NCBI GenBank assembly: GCA_045545735.1
Contig: JAZQBM010000001.1
Location: forward strand, 344,347-408,346
Source: Fimenecus sp045545735
GTDB taxonomy: Bacteria; Bacillota; Clostridia; Oscillospirales; Acutalibacteraceae
DNA: 64,000 bases
Direction: 5' to 3'
Of the stretch, positions 40,947-50,417 are shown one piece after another (position 1 is the stretch's first letter; every line of letters starts with the position of its first letter). A program made the position numbers and the translations under genes. The notes below the pieces were generated by a model, which saw nothing but the letters and a program-made list of their open reading frames with translations, was not told the DNA's origin and did not search any database.

Positions 40947-41780
40947 TTATTCCTCCTTATAATCATCCATTATGTATTCAAGCAAGTCTGCGACAGCACC
41001 TTTGTTACAATGGCATGCGTGAAATTTTACAATTTCGTGCATTGCTTTTGGTGCTTGTCCGCAACAAGCAGGAAGTCCAACAGTTTTAAGCATATCGTAA
41101 TCGTTGAAATAATCACCGATTGCGGCAGTATACTTATGCTCAATACCATAAAGTTCTGCAATTTTCATAAGTGCAGTTCCTTTATGTACCCCCTCATTGA
41201 GCATTTCAAAAGATGAAATTGAACTTGACATAAAATTTGCTCTTGTGTCAGTCAAAGTATCAATATATTTTCTTAATCTTTTGATTACATCGGGCATTCC
41301 AAGAAAAATTACCTTCCCCCAATTTTCTCTTGGAATTTCGTCGGGGTGCTTACAATTCACATAGTGAAGTTTGTCAGCCATAACCATTACGCGAGCAAAA
41401 ACTCGTGAATTCAAAGTATATATCATTTTATCTGTTAAAATTTCAATTTCAACAAGTGGAAAACGCTTATGAATTTCAAAAACCAAGTCCATAGCGTGCT
41501 CATTTATTGCATCAAAATGAAGCATTTTTTCGTGATTATAATCATACACGCCTGCACCATTCAAAATTACAGCAGGAGTACCTGCAATCGGCAAGTTTTC
41601 GTAATGTTTTCGCATTGACTGGACATTTCTACCTGATGCCAAAGTAAAATTACCATTACATTCTAATACAAATCTATTTATTGCATCACGATTTCTTTTT
41701 GGCAACTGTCTTAACTTGTTATTAAGTGTACCGTCAATATCGGACACAACAAGCCAATGTGACAAGTTTTTATTTTTCAT
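40947..41780 (-). CDS. Cof-type HAD-superfamily phosphatase
   Basis: A 277-residue C2-cap HAD phosphatase. VVSDIDGTLNN holds the nucleophile Asp and acid Asp; LASGR is motif II; KGTALMKIAELYGI motif III Lys; GDYFNDYDML motif IV. Cof proteins dephosphorylate sugar phosphates or flavin and thiamine intermediates. The start at 41780 has GAGGAGG upstream. A Cys-rich stretch (PACCGQAP, HACHCNKG) near the end is unusual for the family. It is placed between a pseudouridine synthase and transketolase. Confidence 0.85.
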   Translation of the reverse strand: MKNKNLSHWLVVSDIDGTLNNKLRQLPKRNRDAINRFVLECNGNFTLASGRNVQSMRKHYENLPIAGTPAVILNGAGVYDYNHEKMLHFDAINEHAMDLVFEIHKRFPLVEIEILTDKMIYTLNSRVFARVMVMADKLHYVNCKHPDEIPRENWGKVIFLGMPDVIKRLRKYIDTLTDTRANFMSSSISSFEMLNEGVHKGTALMKIAELYGIEHKYTAAIGDYFNDYDMLKTVGLPACCGQAPKAMHEIVKFHACHCNKGAVADLLEYIMDDYKEE

Positions 41781-41793
41781 CTTCAACACCTCC

Positions 41794-42711
41794 TCAGGTG
41801 TGTTTGAGTCTGCTTAAAAATTCAGTAAAATAATCGGGCAATTCACTTGTAAACTCAAGATATTCCTCCGTAATTGGATGAATAAATCCGATTTTTATTG
41901 CGTGCAAGCACTGACCGTTTAAATAAGCACTTTTCTTATCGTTTCCATAGACAAAATCCCCTGCTACAGGGTGACCTAAATGTGCCATATGCACACGTAT
42001 CTGATGAGTTCTGCCTGTTTCTAATTTAAGTGAAATATGAGAATACCCCTCATAATCTTCAATAACATTATAGTGTGTAACTGCATTTTTTGAATTATTC
42101 TGCGTTACGCACATTTTTTTGCGGTCTTTGGGATTTCTGCCAATTGGAGCATTGACTGTACCCTGCTGTTCTTTCAAGTGACCAACAATTACAGCATTAT
42201 ACTCGCGGATAAAACTATGTTCTTTAATTTGTTCAGCGAGTCCTATATGGGCTTTATCATTTTTTGCAACAATTAGAAGTCCGCTTGTGTCTTTGTCAAT
42301 TCTATGAACAATGCCGGGACGTAAAATTCCATTAATGCCTGAAAGTGAGTCTTTACAATGATACAAAAGTGCATTCACAAGTGTTCCACTGTAATTCCCC
42401 GGTGCGGGGTGCACCACCATTCCGCGTGGTTTATTAACCACAAGCAAATGCTCATCCTCATAAACTATATCAAGTGGAATGTTTTCAGGTTCAGCATCAA
42501 GCGGTTTTAATTCACTCGGTAACATTGTGATTTCGTCATCTGTGTTGACCTTATATTTTTTATTTACAGCAACACCATTTACTAAAACCTTACCGTTTTC
42601 AATAAGTTTTTGTATTGCGTTTCTTGAAGAGTTTTCTACGAGAACAGATAAAAATTTATCAATTCTCTCCCCTTCAAAATTTTCAGGAACTTCTATTAAT
42701 ACTTCATTCAT
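41794..42711 (-). CDS. RluA/RluD-family pseudouridine synthase
   Basis: A 305-residue enzyme. An S4 RNA-binding domain (EGERIDKFLSVLVENSSRNAIQKLIENGKVLVNG) is followed by the catalytic domain with HRIDKDTSGLLIVAKND, whose first Asp is the nucleophile, and GRTHQIRVHM. The substrate is probably 23S rRNA, as for RluD, but RluA-family members in Firmicutes are hard to tell apart. It overlaps lspA by 8 bases, a neighbour pairing conserved widely in Firmicutes. Confidence 0.9.
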   Translation of the reverse strand: MNEVLIEVPENFEGERIDKFLSVLVENSSRNAIQKLIENGKVLVNGVAVNKKYKVNTDDEITMLPSELKPLDAEPENIPLDIVYEDEHLLVVNKPRGMVVHPAPGNYSGTLVNALLYHCKDSLSGINGILRPGIVHRIDKDTSGLLIVAKNDKAHIGLAEQIKEHSFIREYNAVIVGHLKEQQGTVNAPIGRNPKDRKKMCVTQNNSKNAVTHYNVIEDYEGYSHISLKLETGRTHQIRVHMAHLGHPVAGDFVYGNDKKSAYLNGQCLHAIKIGFIHPITEEYLEFTSELPDYFTEFLSRLKHT

Positions 42712-43192
42712 TTTCTTTCAGTTCCTTTGCTTTTTTGTGTTCTCTGTATATATCATAGAATGTCCACAAAACAAGTACTACTGCACTACAAGTAACAAGA
42801 ATATCCGCAAAATTGAATATTGCAAAATCAATAAAAAGTGGCTCAATGTAGTCAACCACAAACCCTCTAAAAACGCGGTCGATGAGATTACCTGCACCAC
42901 CTGCGATAATAAGAGCAATACACACATATTCAACGCCGAATTTCAATTTTTTTGACAGCAAATAAATTATTCCCGCCACGATTACAACAAGTGTAAAAAC
43001 CGAAAGTGCAGTTGTGTACTCACTAAACGAACCAAAAGCAGCCCCTGTATTTTCGGCGTATTTCAAGCGAAGAAATCCGTCTATTAAAGGAAGGCTGCCA
43101 ATCGGCTCGAGATATTCAATTACAAGTAATTTGATTAATTGGTCCAATGCAACAAGAACTGCAATGGCTAAGACTGTAATTACTTGAAGCAT
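42704..43192 (-). CDS. lspA: Lipoprotein signal peptidase
   Basis: A 162-residue membrane protease with four helices. AENTGAAFGSF and GGAGNLIDRVFRGFVVDYI contain the two catalytic Asp residues of signal peptidase II, which cleaves before the lipidated Cys of prolipoproteins, such as the GH18 lipoprotein in this window. Length is typical. It lies between divIVA and the rluD-like gene. Confidence 0.95.
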   Translation of the reverse strand: MLQVITVLAIAVLVALDQLIKLLVIEYLEPIGSLPLIDGFLRLKYAENTGAAFGSFSEYTTALSVFTLVVIVAGIIYLLSKKLKFGVEYVCIALIIAGGAGNLIDRVFRGFVVDYIEPLFIDFAIFNFADILVTCSAVVLVLWTFYDIYREHKKAKELKENE

Positions 43193-43220
43193 TTAATTAC
43201 CTCGTCTGTTTTGTTTTAGA

Positions 43221-44246
43221 TTATTTCTTTTTAAAAAAGTTCTTAAACGAAATTGATTTTGGTGCATCGTCATCTGTTTCTTCAACGTCAACTTCTTCTG
43301 TAACTTCTTCAGCCATAGCAGGAACTACAGGCTCTGTAACAAAATCGTCATCATCAGCAAAATCAATTTTGCTTAAGTCAAGTTTGAATGGCTTTTTAAC
43401 TGCTACGGGCTCTTCTGCCACTTCTTCAACCTCATCAACTGCTTCTTCAACAACTTCAACAGGTTCTTCAGTTACTTCTTCAACTATTTCTTCAACGATT
43501 TCTTCAGGCTCTGTTGTTTCTTCAACTACTTCCTCTGGCTCTTCAACCTCGTCAATTACAACAACAGGTGTTTCATCTTCGATAATAACAGGTTCTTCAT
43601 CAATAACTGTTTCTTCTACTGTTTCAGGCTCAACTGTTTCTGCCTGCTCATCAATCTGCTTATCTGCAATTTCAGGGAGTTGATTAATAAGGTTGATATG
43701 GTCTTTATACATTGCTACGAGCTTACTCTTAAATTCAGATGCTTCTTTCTGAATCATTTCATATACAAGGCTCTCATGTGTAACCTTACGGTTGATATTA
43801 CCAAGAATATCATTTGCCTGACGGTTTGCGTCTGCAAGGATATTTTCAGCTTCTGCTTTTGCATCTGCAACAATTTTTTCTGCTTCAGCTTTTGCATTAT
43901 CTTCTGCTTCTTTTGCTGCTTTTTCTGCAACTTCGTGAAGTCTTGCAGTTTCTGCATTAATTTCTGCATTTTCTTTTTCTGCTGTTTCTTTAGCTTCTGC
44001 TACAATTTTATCAGCAAGTTTTTGTGCATTGAGAAGTGCCATCTTAAGACTTTCTTCGTCAGCACGATATTCTTCAACTTTCTTTGCAAGAAGGCTGATT
44101 TTTTTAATAAGGTCGCTGTTTTCTTTAAACATCTGTTCATAAGATGCTGAAACTTCATTTAAAAAACTATCAACATCTTCTGCTCGATATGAACCACGAC
44201 CAGTTGTCTGAAATGATTTTTCTTTGATTTTATCAGGTGTAAGCAT
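43221..44246 (-). CDS. divIVA: DivIVA-domain cell division protein
   Basis: A 341-residue protein, longer than B. subtilis DivIVA (164). LTPDKIKEKSFQTTGRGSYRAEDVDSFLNEV is the membrane-curvature-binding N-terminus, followed by a coiled coil rich in AEA(K/E) heptads (about 40-165). The last 150 residues are a highly acidic, Val/Glu/Pro repeat tail (EEPVEVVEE-like) ending in a short basic segment (FKNFFKKK). DivIVA marks poles and septa. It sits with sepF, lspA and yggS, as in most Firmicutes division clusters. Confidence 0.88.
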   Translation of the reverse strand: MLTPDKIKEKSFQTTGRGSYRAEDVDSFLNEVSASYEQMFKENSDLIKKISLLAKKVEEYRADEESLKMALLNAQKLADKIVAEAKETAEKENAEINAETARLHEVAEKAAKEAEDNAKAEAEKIVADAKAEAENILADANRQANDILGNINRKVTHESLVYEMIQKEASEFKSKLVAMYKDHINLINQLPEIADKQIDEQAETVEPETVEETVIDEEPVIIEDETPVVVIDEVEEPEEVVEETTEPEEIVEEIVEEVTEEPVEVVEEAVDEVEEVAEEPVAVKKPFKLDLSKIDFADDDDFVTEPVVPAMAEEVTEEVDVEETDDDAPKSISFKNFFKKK

Positions 44247-44314
44247 TTAATTTATTCCTTCCCATTCTGCCCTGATTTGAGCAAATTATAATTCAAATGA
44301 TTATATGTTTTTAA

Positions 44315-44773
44315 TTAGAAAAACATACCGTTATTTTCAAGTTCGTCCAACAAATCACCCATAACGTCAACGTTATAAGGTGTAATGATAAATGTGCTGT
44401 TTGCAACACGCTTAATCTGACCGTTGTTTGCATAAGCAACACCTGTAAGAAAGTCAATTAAACGACGTGCAACGTCCTTACTAACTGACTCAAGGTTTAA
44501 AACTACTGTTCTTTTTTCGTTAAGATTATCAGCAATACCGAGTGCTTCATCAAATTTTTCAGGCTTTGAAAGAACAACCTGAAGTTGTGCTGTTGTATGA
44601 ATATTTACAACTTTTTCCTGGTCACCGTTGCGAGGTGCTCTGCGTGGTTGTCTTGCAGGTCTTTCTTCCTCTTCGTAGTCACCTAAAAATGCACCTGTAT
44701 CAACGTCGTCATCCGGATAATAACCATCCTCATCAACATTAACAATGTTTTTAATCTTGTCTAAAAAACTCAT
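44315..44773 (-). CDS. sepF: Cell division protein SepF
   Basis: A 152-residue protein with the amphipathic N-terminal membrane helix (MSFLDKIKNIVN), an acidic/arginine-rich linker, and the C-terminal domain starting VVNIHTTAQLQVVLSKPEKFDEAL and ending with FIITPYNVDV. SepF polymerises into rings that bundle FtsZ at the septum. It is followed 68 bases later by divIVA. Confidence 0.94.
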   Translation of the reverse strand: MSFLDKIKNIVNVDEDGYYPDDDVDTGAFLGDYEEEERPARQPRRAPRNGDQEKVVNIHTTAQLQVVLSKPEKFDEALGIADNLNEKRTVVLNLESVSKDVARRLIDFLTGVAYANNGQIKRVANSTFIITPYNVDVMGDLLDELENNGMFF

Positions 44774-44793
44774 AGTGTGCTCCTCCTGAATGA

Positions 44794-45519
44794 TTAATAT
44801 ATTCTTGGGCCAAAAATTGAAGAACCAATTCTTACAAGATTAGACCCACATAAAATTGCTTGTTCATAATCTCCCGACATACCCATCGACAAAATATTCA
44901 CGTTTATATTATCTAACTTTTTCTCTTTAATGTCAACATATATATTGTGTATTTTTTCAAAATATTTACAAAGTATTGTATTATTTTCGCAAATTGGGGG
45001 TACTGTCATAAGCCCTTTTACTGAAATGTCTTTAAGTTCAGCGATTTCATATAAATTCTCGTAAAATTCTTCTTTTGAAAAACCTGTTTTGCTTTCTTCG
45101 TCACCTATATTGATTTCAAGCAACACATCGGTAACAATACCTTTTTTTGCAGACTGTTTTGCAATTTCTTTAGCAATCTTTAGAGAGTCAACTGACTGAA
45201 TCATATCAACTTCGCCCGTAATTTGCCCTGCTTTATTAGTCTGCAAATGACCTATAAGATGTTTTTCAACGCCGTCAAGGTGTAATTCAGGCTTTTTACG
45301 AAGCATTTCCTGTACTCGATTTTCACCGATTAAATTCACACCGTAATCAATGGCATAATTTATAAAAATAGGGTCTACTGTTTTAGTAACTGCCATAAGT
45401 CGTACATCTTCAGGATTTCTTCCGCTTTTAATTGCACTTTCAGCAATCTTTTCATTGATTACATCAAGATTATACTGAATATCTGCCTTTCGGCTTTCAA
45501 GAAATGACTTTTCCATCAT
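44794..45519 (-). CDS. YggS/YlmE-type PLP-binding homeostasis protein
   Basis: A 241-residue PLP protein of the alanine-racemase-fold single-domain family. MAVTKTV has the PLP-binding Lys, GENRVQEM and LIGHLQTNKAG are diagnostic, and GMSGDYEQAI, GSNLVRIGSSIFG bind the phosphate. It buffers free pyridoxal phosphate. The ATG at 45519 follows AAGGAG at 9 bases and lies 23 bases inside the end of the HlyD-like gene. yggS next to sepF is conserved across Gram-positives. Confidence 0.92.
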   Translation of the reverse strand: MMEKSFLESRKADIQYNLDVINEKIAESAIKSGRNPEDVRLMAVTKTVDPIFINYAIDYGVNLIGENRVQEMLRKKPELHLDGVEKHLIGHLQTNKAGQITGEVDMIQSVDSLKIAKEIAKQSAKKGIVTDVLLEINIGDEESKTGFSKEEFYENLYEIAELKDISVKGLMTVPPICENNTILCKYFEKIHNIYVDIKEKKLDNINVNILSMGMSGDYEQAILCGSNLVRIGSSIFGPRIY

Positions 45520-46720
45520 ATAAATCAACTCCTTCTGTAATTATTGTATCGTATTGTCTTACATAAGAAGAATCGTCAACCTTTTCGATTATTGAATAAT
45601 CTTCAGTTGAGTGTAATATGTTAATCTTTTTGAATGAGATAATATTACCACGTTGAACATATACACCTTTTTCGCCATCAACTTCACGGATTGCCTTGTT
45701 ATTAATGCGAATACCTGTATATTCATCAGTAATAATCTCAATATTTTCCATACGAAGATTTGCAACATCACGGTTCATAATATTACATTTAAGAACAACT
45801 GCAACACTGTCTTCTTCCTTGTCACCTTTAAATACAACTGTGCACTTAATTGTGCCGACTGCCGTATTGGGAACATTAACCGAAACGGTATCGTTCACTT
45901 CAATATCACCCGACTCGTTATACGGAACTGTGCAAAGAAGATACCAATCGAATTCATCAACGAGTTTACCCATAACATTACTTGAAACTTCTTGTTTTTG
46001 TGATGAAAGTAAAGAGTTAATTGTTGCACAGTTTACTTTTGTAACATCCTTATAACCAATCGCGTTTTCATATCCGTCAACTGAACCGATATAATAACCC
46101 GGATTTGGTGAAGATACAGTTGTAAAGCCCGTTGCCTTTGATTGTAGTGAAACGAGTTCTGCCTCAAGTTCTGCAAGTTTAGCATCAACTGAAAGTTCTT
46201 CGCCTACTGCAAGTTGGCGAGTAGTTATTGCATCACGGAAATCTGTAAGAGCATCATAAAAATTGCTGTCAATTTCACCACGAGATGCAGAAATGAAATT
46301 AATACAGGCGTTATTAATCAAGTTATTGTAAGATGATGGTGCATTTGTGCCAATACCAACACGGTTTTTTAGTTGATTATAATAATCAATTTCTTTTGTA
46401 AGCTCATTAATACGCACATAAGCCGCCGCACTTTCAGTACTTTGGAATACTACTGCAACACCGTCGCCACTTGCAACACGTTTGCCGTCTTCTGCGATTG
46501 ACACAACTGTTCCGCTTGTATTATCAGTAGTAAGATATTCTTCATCACGAACTACAAACGCCTTAGTAGTAACGGTATTCTTAATGTCACGTTCAAGTGC
46601 TAATTCAGTTTTATATGGATTTGAATTCATTTGAATAACCTGATAAACGAAATAAAGGATTATAAACACACCGGCAACTGCTAAAAAGATGTTTTTTGCC
46701 TGATTTTTATTAATTTTCAT
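45497..46720 (-). CDS. HlyD-like membrane adaptor protein, orphan
   Basis: A 407-residue protein with one N-terminal membrane helix (about 12-30), then a lipoyl-like half motif (VVRDEEYLTTDNTSGTVVSIAEDGKRVASGDGVAVVF), a coiled-coil hairpin (about 95-195), and beta-barrel domains (VNDTVSVNVPN, GVYVQRGN). This is the layout of HlyD/RND-type periplasmic adaptors, but there is no partner transporter. In clostridial genomes proteins like this recur beside sepF/yggS, suggesting a division or envelope role. It overlaps miaA by 11 bases at its start and yggS at its end. Confidence 0.72.
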   Translation of the reverse strand: MKINKNQAKNIFLAVAGVFIILYFVYQVIQMNSNPYKTELALERDIKNTVTTKAFVVRDEEYLTTDNTSGTVVSIAEDGKRVASGDGVAVVFQSTESAAAYVRINELTKEIDYYNQLKNRVGIGTNAPSSYNNLINNACINFISASRGEIDSNFYDALTDFRDAITTRQLAVGEELSVDAKLAELEAELVSLQSKATGFTTVSSPNPGYYIGSVDGYENAIGYKDVTKVNCATINSLLSSQKQEVSSNVMGKLVDEFDWYLLCTVPYNESGDIEVNDTVSVNVPNTAVGTIKCTVVFKGDKEEDSVAVVLKCNIMNRDVANLRMENIEIITDEYTGIRINNKAIREVDGEKGVYVQRGNIISFKKINILHSTEDYSIIEKVDDSSYVRQYDTIITEGVDLYDGKVIS

Positions 46721-47666
46721 TTGTGTACCTCCTTAAAAAATCGTTTACCAATGAAAATACGTAATTATACATATCTTCGGAATTCTCGTATTCATCAGGG
46801 TAAACCCAATTTATATCTTCATTTTTGCGAAACCAAGTAAGTTGACGTTTAGCATAGTGTCTTGTTTCGAGTTTTAGTTTTTCTATGCACTCCTCAAGTG
46901 TAGCGTCACCTTTGAAATACGGTGACAACTCTTTATAACCGATTGCCTGACAAGCGGTTTTATCAGCATCAATATTGTAAAATTCTTCAGCCTCTTCTAA
47001 AAGTCCGTTTTCAAGCATTAAATCAACACGTAAGTTTATACGGTCATAAAGAACGTTTCTGTCACGATAATTAATGCCAATATAAAGTGTTTCAAAAGGC
47101 GTTTCTTCTTCACGGGAGAGTATTTTTTGCTCGGTCATTGTTTTGCCCGTTGCTTTATAAATTTCAAGTGCACGTATTATTCTGCTTTTATCGTTAAGGT
47201 GCAAGCGTGACGCTGTTTCGGGGTCGATTTCGCCGAGCCAATTAAGCATATACTCTGCACCTTTTTCATCGAATAAATCGGTTAATTCTTTGCGAATTTC
47301 AGTATTACTATCTTCTTTTGAAAACTGAATATTTTGAAGAAGTGAATCAATATAAAGTCCTGTACCACCTGCGATTACAGGCAAATCCTCTGCATTATGA
47401 ATTTTGTAAATACATTCATTTGCAAGTGTAACATATTCTGCAACGCTAAACTTTTTGTCGATTGGTTGAAACCCGATTAAATGGTGGGGTATTCCCTGCA
47501 TTTCTTCCACAGTTGGCTTTGCAGTTGCAATATTCATTTTTTCATAGATTTGCATTGAGTCTGCCGACACAACTTGCCCCGAAAAACGCTTTGCAATTTC
47601 AATAGACATTGATGTTTTTCCTGACGCGGTTGGCCCTACAACTGCAATAACGGGAACTTTGTTCAT
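46710..47666 (-). CDS. miaA: tRNA dimethylallyltransferase
   Basis: A 318-residue prenyltransferase adding dimethylallyl to A37 of UNN-reading tRNAs. GPTASGKTS is the P-loop, VSADSMQIY the catalytic Asp region, IAGGTGLY and YAKRQLTWFR later family motifs. The start at 47666 has GGTAGGG upstream and slightly overlaps mutL's end (stop at 47668-47670), in frame order mutL-miaA as in many bacteria. miaB, acting on the same base next, is 6 kb upstream on the same strand. Confidence 0.94.
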   Translation of the reverse strand: MNKVPVIAVVGPTASGKTSMSIEIAKRFSGQVVSADSMQIYEKMNIATAKPTVEEMQGIPHHLIGFQPIDKKFSVAEYVTLANECIYKIHNAEDLPVIAGGTGLYIDSLLQNIQFSKEDSNTEIRKELTDLFDEKGAEYMLNWLGEIDPETASRLHLNDKSRIIRALEIYKATGKTMTEQKILSREEETPFETLYIGINYRDRNVLYDRINLRVDLMLENGLLEEAEEFYNIDADKTACQAIGYKELSPYFKGDATLEECIEKLKLETRHYAKRQLTWFRKNEDINWVYPDEYENSEDMYNYVFSLVNDFLRRYTNEN

Positions 47667-47667
47667 T

Positions 47668-49509
47668 TTATACCCTACCAAACTGTTTTTCTAATTCATA
47701 TTTTGAAAGTTCTATCATAACCGGTCTGCCGTGAGGACAAAAACGAACATCATTATCATTAACAACTTGTTTTGCAAGTGCTAAAAGTTCTGCATCGGAA
47801 TTGTCATCACCTGCTTTAATTGCACTACGGCAAGCCACATTATGATAAATCCAATCAAGATGTTCATTGCTGATATCACGACGGTTTTTTGTGAGATACT
47901 CTGCAATTTCGCTGATTAATGGTTCGATTTCACAGTTATCTAAATCCATTGGGCAACTGCGAACAATTACTGTACCGTTGCCGAAATCTTCGATATCGAA
48001 GCCAGATTTTGAAATGGTTTCAAGATTTTCAGTAACTGCAATATATTCTTCTTTGCCGAGTGTTACAGTTACGGGTGCTAATAGCATTTGGCTACCACTA
48101 CCCTGCGAATTTGCTTTAAGTTTGTTAAAAAGAATTCGTTCGTGGGCTGCGTGTTTATCAATTACGCAAAGTTTACCATTGAGTTCAATGAATATGTAAG
48201 TTTTATATGCTTCACCAATAAGATGAATTGTATTTTCTTCTTTAGGTTTTTCAATTTCTGTAGTGACAACTGTTGGAATTTCCTTTTCTATTGTTGGGAT
48301 TGAAACAGGAAATTCAATCTTTAATGGGTCATCGTCCACTTCTGCAACATATTCAATTTTAACATCATTAACTTCATCGAAAATTGATAATGGTTTTAAA
48401 ACTTTTTCAGTATATGCAATATTTTCTTCAACTGTTGTTTGCTTAAACTCTTGTTGCGGTTTTGCAAAGATTTCGTTGAATACCGGCTTCTTTTCCGGAA
48501 GAATTGCTTGTTTAATTGATGCATCTTCACTTAATGCAGATTTAACGGCGTGGTAAACTGCGTCAAAAATTGCTTTTTCATCAGAAAAACGGACTTCAAT
48601 TTTTGACGGATGCACATTAACGTCAACAAGTGTTGGAGGTAATGTGATAAAAAGCACACCACCGGGGAATTTGCCTACCATAACGCTATTTTTGTAAGCA
48701 TTTTCGAAAGCAGCCATAATTGTAGTATTCTTTACACTTCTTCCGTTTACGAAGAAATACTGCATACCACGAGAGCCACGACAGTTAAATGGCGGTGTTA
48801 CAAGACCGCTGACAGAAACATTACCAACAGTTCCGTCTACATTCAAAAGACCGTTTGAAAAGTCTTTGCCGAATGCAGAGAAACATACATTTTGGAGATT
48901 GCCGTCACCATTGGTTGTAAAAACTTGTTTGCCGTCGCGAATAAAACGGATGCTTATTTCAGGGTGAGAAAGTGCAAGTTTTTCAACCGCTGATGCCACA
49001 TAGTTTCCCTCACTGACATCCTTTTTCAAGAATTTCATACGAGCTGGTGTATTATAGAAAAGCTCACGAACAATCATAGTTGTACCCACAGCACAACCAG
49101 CGTCAGAAAAATCGGTTATAATTCCACCCTCGATTGTGAGAGAAGTACCCATTTCTTCAGTTGCAGTTTTAGTAATCATATTCACTTTTGAAACTGCTGC
49201 GATTGATGGCAACGCTTCACCACGGAAGCCGAGAGTAAGAATTGTATTAAGGTCTTCGGCTGTTTTGATTTTACTTGTAGCGTGACTTACAAATGCAGTT
49301 TTAACATCTTCGCGGTCAATACCGCAACCGTCATCAGTAACGCGAATGTATGAAATACCACCGTGTTGAATTTCAACAGTAATGGAAGTAGCACCGGCAT
49401 CAACGGCATTTTCCATAAGTTCTTTTACAACGGATGCAGGGCGTTCAACAACCTCGCCCGCTGCGATTAAATCAGCCATATGTTTTGGGAGTTTATTTAT
49501 TTTTGCCAT
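47668..49509 (-). CDS. mutL: DNA mismatch repair protein MutL
   Basis: A 613-residue protein. The GHKL ATPase domain has AAGEVVERPASVVKEL, DDGCGI and FRGEALPSIAAV; a variable linker (about 340-425) precedes the dimerisation domain. The C-terminal part has DKHAAHERILF and FCPHGRPVMIEL, the metal motifs of endonuclease-type MutL proteins that nick the new strand without MutH; the final Glu of the first motif reads Asn here, which is worth noting. Adjacent to miaA. Confidence 0.94.
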   Translation of the reverse strand: MAKINKLPKHMADLIAAGEVVERPASVVKELMENAVDAGATSITVEIQHGGISYIRVTDDGCGIDREDVKTAFVSHATSKIKTAEDLNTILTLGFRGEALPSIAAVSKVNMITKTATEEMGTSLTIEGGIITDFSDAGCAVGTTMIVRELFYNTPARMKFLKKDVSEGNYVASAVEKLALSHPEISIRFIRDGKQVFTTNGDGNLQNVCFSAFGKDFSNGLLNVDGTVGNVSVSGLVTPPFNCRGSRGMQYFFVNGRSVKNTTIMAAFENAYKNSVMVGKFPGGVLFITLPPTLVDVNVHPSKIEVRFSDEKAIFDAVYHAVKSALSEDASIKQAILPEKKPVFNEIFAKPQQEFKQTTVEENIAYTEKVLKPLSIFDEVNDVKIEYVAEVDDDPLKIEFPVSIPTIEKEIPTVVTTEIEKPKEENTIHLIGEAYKTYIFIELNGKLCVIDKHAAHERILFNKLKANSQGSGSQMLLAPVTVTLGKEEYIAVTENLETISKSGFDIEDFGNGTVIVRSCPMDLDNCEIEPLISEIAEYLTKNRRDISNEHLDWIYHNVACRSAIKAGDDNSDAELLALAKQVVNDNDVRFCPHGRPVMIELSKYELEKQFGRV

Positions 49510-49551
49510 TGATGTTCACCTCTTTTTTAGCAATTATGTTGTGATACATAT

Positions 49552-50289
49552 TTAGAATTTTGATACACTATTTTTTATTCTAATATTTCTCTTTGTTACA
49601 AAATCAAGTTGCTTTTTAATCCACAATAAATATTCATCAACCGTTTTAGGCATAGGATTTTTTGATAAATCACCGTCACCAATCCAAAAAACTACTGACT
49701 CATAATCATCAGATACACAATCTTGAAGATAGAAGAAATCAACATAACCCTTGAAATCAACAAACAAATCAAAAAACTCTTTATTCTTAACTAATGTTTC
49801 ATATATTGGGCTATCTTCATTTTTATAATATCTTCTTATACATTCAAGTGTCAAATCCCATCGGTCTTTTATATAAGGATTACAACCACGAGCACGATTT
49901 ATGCTATTATCTTTTGGAAATATAATTGAGCCGCCAATGGTATATACTCTTCGTAAAAAATCTTCTATAAATCCCTTATAATCAGGTAAAGCCAAAGAAA
50001 CTTCTTCTAACATTTTGCGGTATCTTACATAACGGAAACTTGCAAGAATTGAATCACTTCCAAAACGGAAATTTTTCCAAGTTAGATATTTCGCACCATA
50101 CCCCTTTGTTAGTTGCAAAACTTCTCCGTTGGGTAATGGTTTACTCCACAAAAATTCATGATAAGATTGCAAAGTCTTACTTACTGCATCAGGGTCACTA
50201 TCACCGCCACCAAGAATATCATCAGCCCAAAAATCATTCCAATAATTTGGTGAATCTGTAGTGAAATCAAAACTAATATCAATATTCAT
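49552..50289 (-). CDS. Uncharacterised protein between mutL and mutS
   Basis: A 245-residue soluble protein. It begins ISFDFTTDSPNYWNDFW, then GGGDSDPDAVSKTLQSYHEFLWSKPLPNGE and FGSDSILASFRYVRY, a pattern I associate with an uncharacterised family (possibly DUF6994), found in Firmicutes and often near toxin-immunity or accessory genes. It is aromatic rich (Trp, Tyr, Phe) with no recognisable catalytic motif. It interrupts the usual mutS-mutL order, is flanked by repeat sequences at its 5' side, and so may be a later insertion. Confidence 0.55.
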   Translation of the reverse strand: MNIDISFDFTTDSPNYWNDFWADDILGGGDSDPDAVSKTLQSYHEFLWSKPLPNGEVLQLTKGYGAKYLTWKNFRFGSDSILASFRYVRYRKMLEEVSLALPDYKGFIEDFLRRVYTIGGSIIFPKDNSINRARGCNPYIKDRWDLTLECIRRYYKNEDSPIYETLVKNKEFFDLFVDFKGYVDFFYLQDCVSDDYESVVFWIGDGDLSKNPMPKTVDEYLLWIKKQLDFVTKRNIRIKNSVSKF

Positions 50290-50326
50290 TGTTTTTACTT
50301 TCTTTTATAATCTCGTTTTTTTGTGT

Positions 50327-50348
50327 GGCAGGTCAACCTGCCCCTACA
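50327..50348. repeat. Palindromic intergenic repeat, family A copy 4
   Basis: GGCAGGT-CA-ACCTGCC followed by CCTACATTTTT. It lies upstream of the unknown gene between mutL and mutS, in the same gap as an AT-rich repeat at 50389. Confidence 0.75.
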
Positions 50349-50388
50349 TTTTTATTGATTTGATGTTTTTTTGCGATTCATGAAATTT

Positions 50389-50414
50389 CGAATTACAAAT
50401 TACGCATTACGAAT
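50389..50414. repeat. AT-rich intergenic repeat, family C copy 1
   Basis: CGAATTACAAATTACGCATTACGAATT; it shares ATTACGCATTACGAATT with a second copy at 56740. Confidence 0.65.
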
Positions 50415-50417
50415 TAT

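Noticed and set aside
43369..43683. Plus-strand Ser/Thr-rich ORF of 104 residues
   Set aside because: Antisense of the acidic DivIVA tail; the Ser/Thr run is produced by complementing Glu/Val codons.
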